Shown here piece by piece: positions 42,933 through 49,618 of a DNA stretch of 64,000 nucleotides. The notes under the pieces were generated by a model, which searched no databases, was not told the origin of the DNA, and worked only from the letters and a program-made list of their open reading frames with translations. Each line of letters opens with the position of its first letter. Position 1 is the first letter of the stretch. The translations under genes were made by a program, and so were the position numbers. The stretch comes from Ructibacterium sp965146665 (lineage in GTDB: Bacteria; Bacillota; Clostridia; Monoglobales; Monoglobaceae). The stretch covers positions 124,001-188,000 of the forward strand of contig CBCTHE010000005.1 of the NCBI GenBank assembly GCA_965146665.1. The letters run 5' to 3'.

Positions 42933-43952
42933 TTATTCCGCAAAGCACTCCATGACGGTCATGCTTCCGGAAAGGGTGAATTTGCCCGCGGCCGCATGGG
43001 GCAGAAGAAAATACATTCCCTGGCGCAGCGGCTGGCTGCAGCCCGGCCCCGTTATCTCGCCCGTTCCGCCGGTGACCACATAGATGCCCGCGTCCCGGCG
43101 GGGTACGAACGCGCCGCCGGAAAGGGTAATCCGGTTGACCCCAAAATTTCGGGTCTGCCGGGGCCCAATCAACGACTCCGCCAGCAGGCCCGGCCGCGCC
43201 TCCAAGACCGCCGGGGCCAGCTTCACCTCCCGGGAGACTGTAAAATCAAAGCAGTCCAGGGCGGTCTCCTGATCCAGACCCAGGTACATCTCCTCCTCGG
43301 TCAGCCTGAAATTCCCGCACCAGTGCTCCGGCTCAATGGTGAAATCCGTGGGCTCCTGCACCTCCAGCATCAGACAGCCCGCCCCAATGGCGTGGACAGT
43401 CCGGGCCGGGACAAAAATCACGTCCCCCGGCTCAACCTCATGCCGTACCAGCAGGGTCTCCATGACGTGCTTATCCTCCGCGCTCCGGGCAATGGCCGCG
43501 GCGAACTGCGCCCGGGTGACACCCTCCTGGAAGCCGAAGTAGACACAGCCCCCCGGCCGCTTGGCCAGCACCACCCAGCTCTCCTCCTTGCCGTGGGTGC
43601 TGCCAAAGTATTTTTGGGCATAACTGCTGTCCGGATGCGCCTGCGCCGCCAGCCGGATGGAACTGTCCAAAAATTTCACCAACACGCCCAGCTCCTTTTT
43701 CTCCCCCAGAATCTCCCGGGGATATTTCCGCAGAAGGTCGTCCAGATACCACTGGGTTCCCCGCACCCGGGAGACGCCCTCCTTCTCCCCGTGCTCCCGG
43801 CTTTTCTGCGCCTTCACGTCAGAGGCGATCCACTCCTCCGGATAACTGCTGTCCGGCGAGCCGTCGCCCACAAACTCTCCCAGAAGCCTGCCGCCCGTAT
43901 AGATCCGGAAGACCCGGTTTTTTTCAAAAAATATAGGTTCGTCATATATCAT
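42933..43952 (-). CDS. manA: Type I mannose-6-phosphate isomerase
   Basis: This zinc enzyme interconverts mannose 6-phosphate and fructose 6-phosphate. Visible metal and active-site motifs are AAQAHPDSSYA (Gln and His), KEESW (Glu), and PARTVHAIG (His). Starting at ATG 43952 gives about 339 residues, near the length of Firmicutes ManA. I prefer this to the ATG 36 bases upstream since GGAAAGGA lies nine bases before it. It overlaps the end of the kinase gene by 11 bases. With the GH38 mannosidase nearby it would feed mannose into glycolysis, although a dedicated mannose kinase is not evident unless the FGGY protein acts on a related sugar. Confidence 0.87.
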   Translation of the reverse strand: MIYDEPIFFEKNRVFRIYTGGRLLGEFVGDGSPDSSYPEEWIASDVKAQKSREHGEKEGVSRVRGTQWYLDDLLRKYPREILGEKKELGVLVKFLDSSIRLAAQAHPDSSYAQKYFGSTHGKEESWVVLAKRPGGCVYFGFQEGVTRAQFAAAIARSAEDKHVMETLLVRHEVEPGDVIFVPARTVHAIGAGCLMLEVQEPTDFTIEPEHWCGNFRLTEEEMYLGLDQETALDCFDFTVSREVKLAPAVLEARPGLLAESLIGPRQTRNFGVNRITLSGGAFVPRRDAGIYVVTGGTGEITGPGCSQPLRQGMYFLLPHAAAGKFTLSGSMTVMECFAE

Positions 43953-45228
43953 ACCGCACAATCCTTTCCGCTTCCTCCAAATTTGCACAGCGGCCGCTTG
44001 CCGTCATGGCAAACAGGGCCGCGCCCGCCGCCGCTTCCTCACAGAACCGCGGCGTCTGCATTTCCATTCCAAACAGCGCCTCCAGCGTACGGCGCAGGGC
44101 GGGATTCTTCCGTATGCCGTTGCCCGTGCCCACCAGCCGGGTACACGCCCGTCCGCCCGCCCGGTAGAGGTCCAGCAGTTCTGACCCAATCCCCCGAAGA
44201 CAACCGCAGATCAGGTCCGCGGGCGTAAAATTCTCCGGGGACAGGCCTGTGACGGCGGCACGCCGTTCCGGCTCCTCTCTTGTGCCGCAGAACAGGGTAC
44301 AAAATTCCAGATCCGTGTCCCTGCGGGTATCCGCCGCGTCGGCCATGGCGCCATAGAGGCTCTCCGCCGGGCATCCGGCCATGGCCGCCGTCTGCCGGAA
44401 AAACTGTTCCAGCAGGGCATAGGCCCGGCCGCCGCACAGGGAGCTTCCCGCCATGATCATCCTGCCGTCGGACAGGGGCCGCACCTCCAGCCCCGCCCCG
44501 GCCTGAAGCCGATCTGTCATAAAGGACACCTGGCTTCCGGTTCCCACATTGACCAGCACCGTGTCCCGGCCGCAGCCGCCGCCCAGAAAGCTGGCCTGAT
44601 TATCCCCAATGGCCACGGCCACCGGGATTCCCCTCCACGCACCGGCTGTCACCGTGCTGTCCGTGAGCTCAGGCTGGAGCGGATCTGTCCACACAAAACG
44701 CTTCTCCGCCAGATCATAGCCGCCGAAGCTTGCGCCGTCAGAGCTGTGGACAAGGGGACGCCTCCGGCCGGTGAGCACCATGGCCATGTAGTCGTGAATC
44801 GTACAAAACACCGCCGCGTCTTCCGGCACAAGCCCGTTCTCCCGGTTGTACAGATGGGTCACATTGCCATAGCCCGAATGGGCGCGGAGCCGGGCGGCAT
44901 AAGTCCCGCCCCCGCAGGGCAGGTTTCCCCTGCCGTCCTGCCAGGTATACAGAGGGCTGACCGGACTGCCCTGGGCGTCCAGATACAGGATCCCGTGCAT
45001 CTGTCCGGTGATACCCACAGCGCCTGTCTCCGGCCCGGCCAGCTCCTCCAGTATTTCCAGCACCTTGTCCCGGATCGCCGCCGGTTTTTGGATCCGCTCC
45101 CATGGCTGCGCCGAGCGGATCCAGGCGTCATTGCTCCGGCTGACAATCCGCTCCGCTTCGCCGCTCTCACAGTCCATCAGGAGCCCGCAGATGCTCGTTG
45201 TTCCAATATCCAGTCCGATTGCTTTCAT
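43942..45228 (-). CDS. FGGY-family carbohydrate kinase of unknown specificity
   Basis: This is an ATP-dependent sugar kinase. The 428 residues show the N-terminal phosphate motif IGLDIGTTSICGLL, the catalytic-region GITGQMHGILYLD, YTWQDGRG, and the C-terminal ATP site VNVGTGSQVSF with LVGTGNGIRKNP. The GITGQMHG and TWQD features resemble sedoheptulokinase- and xylulokinase-like members, but the protein is short for xylulokinase (about 500). It lies 13 bases after the GRE gene and overlaps the isomerase gene. It probably phosphorylates the substrate or product of the GRE, or a sugar freed by the nearby glycosidases. Specificity cannot be predicted. Confidence 0.85.
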   Translation of the reverse strand: MKAIGLDIGTTSICGLLMDCESGEAERIVSRSNDAWIRSAQPWERIQKPAAIRDKVLEILEELAGPETGAVGITGQMHGILYLDAQGSPVSPLYTWQDGRGNLPCGGGTYAARLRAHSGYGNVTHLYNRENGLVPEDAAVFCTIHDYMAMVLTGRRRPLVHSSDGASFGGYDLAEKRFVWTDPLQPELTDSTVTAGAWRGIPVAVAIGDNQASFLGGGCGRDTVLVNVGTGSQVSFMTDRLQAGAGLEVRPLSDGRMIMAGSSLCGGRAYALLEQFFRQTAAMAGCPAESLYGAMADAADTRRDTDLEFCTLFCGTREEPERRAAVTGLSPENFTPADLICGCLRGIGSELLDLYRAGGRACTRLVGTGNGIRKNPALRRTLEALFGMEMQTPRFCEEAAAGAALFAMTASGRCANLEEAERIVRYDI

Positions 45229-45241
45229 GCCGCACCGCCTT

Positions 45242-47560
45242 TCAGGATGCCAGCGCGGCGGACCGCGGGTCCAGACGCCGGATGATGTCCTGCTGAATGG
45301 CGGGCGAAAGATCCAGGAAGTTCACAAAGGTCCCATGGATCCGCATAATGTACACGCCGCTGGGCGCATACCGCTTGGGCTCGGCCAGAACCTTGCGCAG
45401 GATCTCCGGCGTGGTCACATTCACATACAGATAAAACGGTGAGACACCCTCCTTGCCGGGATTGAAAAACAGGGGCGCAATGACCTTATCCCGGAATTCC
45501 GTCCCCTTTTCCTCATAGGTACTGCCGCGGAAGTATTTGGGATCGATCCCCAGATGGGAGGCATAGCCGCCGTTCATCTCTTCAAAGGGCAGCTTCATGG
45601 TGGAGAGAACGCGGAAGCCCATGCCGTTGGAGGCGTCTCCAAACAGGGGATCCACACCATAGCCCAGCATCTCCCGGCTCTTCCGGCCGTCCGGCGTGGC
45701 GCCCACCCAGTACCCATAGAGCAGATGGGTGGAGGGACTGCTGAAATCAGGCCTAAATTCGTTGCCCAGGTAATTTTTCTGACTTCGCACGATTTCAGCG
45801 GTCCGGGCCGCAACCTCGGCCGCCTCCAAGTCCACAGACTCGATGTTGTTGCCGAACTTGGGACACCCGCGCAGGAATTCCCGCAGATCCTCCGCCCCCC
45901 GGAAATCATTCCGGAGCGCCTCTGCCAGCCGCGCCGCATCCTGGGGCCGCTCCGCCAGAAGCCGGTCAATGGCCGCGAAGCTGTCGGCCACCACGCTGAC
46001 CCCATGGATCAGACAGCCGCTTCCATTGTACTTGGTGCCCTGACGCCGGGTGTCCCGCAGATCCGTGCCATTCTCCAGCCCGCCCATGAAGCAGGATAAA
46101 AACGGCACCCGCAGGTGAGACAGGGCTCTGGAAGCCCCATTGGCCGCGTCCCGCATCCGCACCGCATAGTGCTCTGTGTTCCGGTAAAAGGCCTCCCGGA
46201 TGTGCTCCAGAGGCGCGGGCTCCAGATCCGCCAGCTTCTCACCTGTCACAGTGGAATAGCCCCCGGTCAGGGTCAGTTCCAGAATTTTCGGCAGGTTCAG
46301 CCAGCTGTTTGTGGTATTTCCATTGTCCTTGCCCATGATCAGCGGTTCCTGACAGCCCGCAATGGCAATGTCCGGAAGATCCTCCTGTGCGATGCCGTGA
46401 CTGCCAAGCACCTGGAAGAGCGCGTCGTCGTTAAAGAAAGACGGGGTCAGGGTGCCGGGTGTAAAGAGGAACTTCCCCATCTCCTCATAGAATTCCGCCG
46501 GGGTATTCTTGTGCAGCTTCACCGAAAGGATGGGCTGGGGAAGGTTCATGTCATAGTAGGCGTCCATCAGCGCGTAGGACACGGGATTGGTCAGATCCCT
46601 GCCCTCCTGATCCCGTCCGCCTATGATGATATTCTGAGAGATGGCCCAGCTCCGGTCCGCCACATTGAAAAATACCAGAAAATGACGGAACAGCTCCGCC
46701 ATGCTGTCCCGGTCCATGCCGGCACAGTAGGGGGCAAAAATCCGATCCGCGTTCCCCACCGAAAAGGCAAACGGGTTGGGCGCCTGCTCCAGACACATAA
46801 CCTGCCAGAGCAGGATGAACATCTGTATGGCCTCAAACAGGTCCCGGGCCCCATACCGGGGAACCCGGTCCAGAGTCCTGATCATCCGGTCCAGCTGTTC
46901 CCGCCGGTGGAGGTCAGCCGTCTGCCGCTGCGTCCGGAGGATATCCTGATACCGCGCCGCAAGGATCAGTACGCTCTCCAATGCCGCCTCCATGGCGCGG
47001 AAACCGTCGCCCTCCCGATCCCGGATTGATTCAACCAGTGCATCCACGCCCACCGCCAGCACCTTTCGGAAATCCGGAATCAGATGACCTGTCACCTGTT
47101 CCACAAAATACGCCACCTCCCGTGTGTCATCCGCATAGGTGTCATAGACCGCGGACAACTCCTTGACATAATCGGTGGTCTGCATATACGCGCGCACCCG
47201 ATTGATCCGCTCCTTTGTAAAGGTCTCGTCCGGTTCAATATCCCCAAATACCGCTGTGGGATCACAGTAGCCATTGAATTCCTCCACCCGGAAGGATGGA
47301 TTGATCAGGGCATAGCTTCTGGCAAAGCTGTCCCGCTGGGTTCCGACAAACACCGCGTTTTCACTTACGCTAAGCGGGAGCGTCCGCGCCGTCTCCTTTA
47401 AAATTTCCGCCTTTTCGATCTCCCTGCTGGCAAAGGAGCCCTCCATCCGCATCTGAACCTCCTGGGCCAGAAACCAGCCGTCCAGCCGCTTGATGGCCCG
47501 CTCCTCCTTGAATAGCGCTTTGGCCATCCGTGTCATCTCGCCTTTTTCAAATCCTGTCAT
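45242..47560 (-). CDS. Glycyl radical enzyme of unknown substrate
   Basis: This is an anaerobic radical enzyme of the pyruvate formate-lyase superfamily. The 772 residues contain the active-site Cys403 with Glu405 in IAIAGCQEPLIMGKDNGNTT and the radical Gly743 in MRIHGTFVNFLDLSP. GCLIHGVSVVADSFAAIDRL aligns with the conserved region preceding the C-terminal domain. The Cys-x-Glu pattern is that of dehydratase, lyase and decarboxylase members; pyruvate formate-lyase has two adjacent cysteines, which are absent here. RIHGTF departs from the more usual RVxGY. The activase gene precedes it by 71 bases and a sugar kinase follows. A sugar or sugar-phosphate substrate is plausible by context; E. coli PflD and YbiW, acting on anhydrohexitol phosphates, are a precedent. 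Confidence 0.88.
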   Translation of the reverse strand: MTGFEKGEMTRMAKALFKEERAIKRLDGWFLAQEVQMRMEGSFASREIEKAEILKETARTLPLSVSENAVFVGTQRDSFARSYALINPSFRVEEFNGYCDPTAVFGDIEPDETFTKERINRVRAYMQTTDYVKELSAVYDTYADDTREVAYFVEQVTGHLIPDFRKVLAVGVDALVESIRDREGDGFRAMEAALESVLILAARYQDILRTQRQTADLHRREQLDRMIRTLDRVPRYGARDLFEAIQMFILLWQVMCLEQAPNPFAFSVGNADRIFAPYCAGMDRDSMAELFRHFLVFFNVADRSWAISQNIIIGGRDQEGRDLTNPVSYALMDAYYDMNLPQPILSVKLHKNTPAEFYEEMGKFLFTPGTLTPSFFNDDALFQVLGSHGIAQEDLPDIAIAGCQEPLIMGKDNGNTTNSWLNLPKILELTLTGGYSTVTGEKLADLEPAPLEHIREAFYRNTEHYAVRMRDAANGASRALSHLRVPFLSCFMGGLENGTDLRDTRRQGTKYNGSGCLIHGVSVVADSFAAIDRLLAERPQDAARLAEALRNDFRGAEDLREFLRGCPKFGNNIESVDLEAAEVAARTAEIVRSQKNYLGNEFRPDFSSPSTHLLYGYWVGATPDGRKSREMLGYGVDPLFGDASNGMGFRVLSTMKLPFEEMNGGYASHLGIDPKYFRGSTYEEKGTEFRDKVIAPLFFNPGKEGVSPFYLYVNVTTPEILRKVLAEPKRYAPSGVYIMRIHGTFVNFLDLSPAIQQDIIRRLDPRSAALAS

Positions 47561-47631
47561 TTTTCACGCTTCCTTTCCTTCCTATATTATTCGGGCAAAC
47601 TGCCCGTTTTTTATTTTACGCCGCCGCGCGG

Positions 47632-48336
47632 TCAAGTCTCCGTCACCCTCAGCCCCCTCTCCTGAAACGTCCGCCGAAACCAAGCCATATCCGCATCGGA
47701 CACAAAGCCGTCCGCGATCTCATAGGGCCGCGCCCACTTGTCTTTGCCGAACTCATGATAGGCCAGGAACTCAAAGGTCAGCGCGCCGCAGTCCAGTGTC
47801 TCAAAATATTCTGCAAATCCCACCGGGTCCACATTGACCCCATTGATCACCGGAATCCGAATCAGAGCCTGCCGTCCGGCCCGGCTGATTTGCTCCAGAT
47901 TTTCCCGGACGCTCCAGCCCGAGACCCCGGTCCAGAACCGGTGCCGCTCCTCGTCAAAATGCTTAAAATCCATGATCAAAAAGTCAATGTCCGGCAGCAG
48001 CTCCGGCAGAGCCGGATGGGAGCCGTTGGTCTCTATGGCCGTGTGGATCCCCTGCTCCTTCAGCAGCCGCAGAAGCGCCGCGGTCTCCCCGAACTGTACG
48101 GTAGGTTCACCGCCGGTGAGGGTCACGCCGCCGCCGTCAAAAAACATCAGCGCGCTCCGCCGGGCCTCGTCCGCCAGTTCGTCAACCGTATACGACGCGC
48201 AGGCCGGACAGGTGTCTCCCATACTCTCCGGATTGGAGCACCATTTGCACCGGAAATTACAGCCCTGCAAATGAAAGACCAGCCGGTTTCCCGGCCCGTC
48301 CTGGGAATAGTTGAAACCCTTTCTGAAAATTTTCAT
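47632..48336 (-). CDS. Glycyl radical enzyme activase (radical SAM)
   Basis: This iron-sulfur enzyme uses S-adenosylmethionine to place the radical on the glycine of the neighbouring GRE. The cluster motif is CNFRCKWC (Cys26, Cys30, Cys33), with GGGVTLTGGEP (about 68-78) binding SAM. A short insert between them keeps only CPAC (43-46). Many GRE activases carry two extra ferredoxin-like clusters there, while PflA has none. I start at the ATG 48336 because GGAGG lies five bases before it; the ATG 12 bases upstream overlaps that site. It is the first gene of activase-GRE-kinase-isomerase. Confidence 0.93.
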   Translation of the reverse strand: MKIFRKGFNYSQDGPGNRLVFHLQGCNFRCKWCSNPESMGDTCPACASYTVDELADEARRSALMFFDGGGVTLTGGEPTVQFGETAALLRLLKEQGIHTAIETNGSHPALPELLPDIDFLIMDFKHFDEERHRFWTGVSGWSVRENLEQISRAGRQALIRIPVINGVNVDPVGFAEYFETLDCGALTFEFLAYHEFGKDKWARPYEIADGFVSDADMAWFRRTFQERGLRVTET

Positions 48337-48350
48337 AGCAGCCTCCATAT

Positions 48351-48367
48351 AGTTAATTGTTTTAACT
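48351..48367 (-). promoter_or_regulatory. ROK-type operator before the activase gene
   Basis: AGTTAA and TTAACT form a perfect 6-bp inverted repeat with a 5-base spacer, 14 bases upstream of the activase start. AATTGTTTTAACTTA resembles AATTTGTTTAACTAA at the ROK gene's own promoter, so both are probably bound by the ROK protein. I cannot identify a convincing separate promoter between this site and the terminator just upstream. Confidence 0.6.
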
Positions 48368-48375
48368 TATTCTCC

Positions 48376-48413
48376 AAAAAAAGGGACCTCATCCACTTTG
48401 GTGATGACAGTCC
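48376..48413 (-). terminator. Terminator of the ROK regulator gene
   Basis: On the minus strand a hairpin (GGAC with GTCC, then TCAT with ATGA and CAC with GTG around CAAA) is followed by CCTTTTTTT, directly after the ROK stop codon. It separates the regulator from the activase operon, or could act as an attenuator if transcription reads through. Confidence 0.75.
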
Positions 48414-48419
48414 AAGGGC

Positions 48420-49535
48420 TCAGGCCCCGGTGAAAAACAGCTCATGCAGGGCGATGGACGCCGCCGCAAGCGCGCGGCTCCTGCCCGCCTGGGCCAAGGC
48501 AACCCGCACCGGATGCCTGACAATGGCCCGCATTTGCAGCTCCGCTTGGATCCGCTCCGCCAGCGGTTCTCCGTGATAGGCAATGTCGCCGCCCAGCACC
48601 ACCGTACCCAAATCGAACAGATTGACCAGGTTTACCAGCGCGCAGGAGAGATACCCGGCTTCCCGATCCAGCAGAGCCCGGTCCCCGCTGTCCACAGCCT
48701 CCTGCCAGGTCGAATGGCCCGTTCCCTCCAAAGCGGCGGGAATGGACGCGTACCGCTCCACACAGCCCCGGTTCCCGCAGACACAGGGACGGCCGTCATA
48801 GGCGATGGAGGTGTGGCCGAGCTCGTTGCCAAAACCTCGCTGGCTTCGGTAAATCTGCCCGTTCACAATGATCCCGGAGCCTACGCCCTCATCCACCACC
48901 ACATAGGCATAGTCCGTCTCTTGGCGGCAGCAGCCAAAATACCGCTCTGCCATTGCCAGGGCGTTGGCAATGTTCTCAAGGCGCACGGCCGCGCCGCAGA
49001 GACAGGACAAACGCCTTTCGATTTCACAGCCGTGCCACTTGGCAAAGTTGGGCGGGTTCAGGACGGTTCCAGTCCGGTGATCCACTGGACCCGGGCCTGC
49101 AACGCCCACGCCCAGCAGACTTCCCTCCGGAATCATCTCCCGGTACCGCCGGACACAGGCCGCCATCTCCTCTATCGTCCGCTCTGCCGGGCCGTCCGCA
49201 TATGCCAGTTCCTCCAGCGCCACAGCCTCCCCGGCCAGGTCAAACAGCCCAGCCTGGTATCCAGCCCGGGTCAGGCCAAAACCCGCCGCATACCGCGCAC
49301 TGCCGCACAGCCGCAGATAGGTGGGCCGCCTGCCCACCCCGCTGTAGTCCTCTGCCGCCGTCTCGCGGATCAGTCCCTCGCACAGGAGTTCCTCCGTCAG
49401 AATGGTGACGGTGGCCTTGGTCAGCCGGGTGCGTTTCGCCAGATCCGCCCGGGAATAGTTCCCCTGCCGGATCAGATTCAGGATCAGCTTTCGGTTGCTC
49501 TCCTTCATCAAACTGGCATTGGTCCCTCTTACCAT
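48420..49535 (-). CDS. ROK-family transcriptional repressor
   Basis: This is a sugar-responsive repressor of the NagC/XylR type, probably controlling the GRE operon and itself. The N-terminal helix-turn-helix (NYSRADLAKRTRLTKATVTI, about 26-45) precedes a ROK domain. The zinc site is present: His241 in GHTSIAYDG and Cys251, Cys253, Cys258 in CVCGNRGC. The usual kinase aspartate in the ENDxNAAA motif is replaced (LENIANALAMAE, about 186-197), so it is unlikely to phosphorylate sugar. It has its own consensus promoter and terminator. Inverted repeats lie at its start site and before the activase gene. The inducing sugar is unknown. Confidence 0.93.
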   Translation of the reverse strand: MVRGTNASLMKESNRKLILNLIRQGNYSRADLAKRTRLTKATVTILTEELLCEGLIRETAAEDYSGVGRRPTYLRLCGSARYAAGFGLTRAGYQAGLFDLAGEAVALEELAYADGPAERTIEEMAACVRRYREMIPEGSLLGVGVAGPGPVDHRTGTVLNPPNFAKWHGCEIERRLSCLCGAAVRLENIANALAMAERYFGCCRQETDYAYVVVDEGVGSGIIVNGQIYRSQRGFGNELGHTSIAYDGRPCVCGNRGCVERYASIPAALEGTGHSTWQEAVDSGDRALLDREAGYLSCALVNLVNLFDLGTVVLGGDIAYHGEPLAERIQAELQMRAIVRHPVRVALAQAGRSRALAAASIALHELFFTGA

Positions 49536-49561
49536 ATCCGCTCCTCCATCTGCACAAGCAA

Positions 49562-49584
49562 CTTAATCAATTTGTTTAACTAAG
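49562..49584 (-). promoter_or_regulatory. ROK-type operator at the regulator's own promoter
   Basis: An imperfect inverted repeat with outer arms CTTA and TAAG and inner AA/TT pairs covers the expected transcription start, overlapping the edge of the -10 box. Its core AATTTGTTTAACTAA resembles the site before the activase gene. Binding here would block transcription, fitting autorepression. Confidence 0.65.
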
Positions 49585-49611
49585 TATAACACCAAACCTT
49601 TCTTTTGTCAA
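49583..49611 (-). promoter_or_regulatory. Consensus promoter of the ROK regulator gene
   Basis: TTGACA (49611-49606) and TATACT (49588-49583) are separated by 17 bases on the minus strand, entirely inside the 83-bp gap after the mannosidase gene. The regulator is thus transcribed on its own. Confidence 0.88.
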
Positions 49612-49618
49612 TCCCCTG

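Noticed and set aside
45242..47560. Annotation of the GRE as pyruvate formate-lyase
   Set aside because: The adjacent cysteine pair of formate C-acetyltransferases is missing; a Cys-x-Glu motif and a sugar-gene context point to another reaction.
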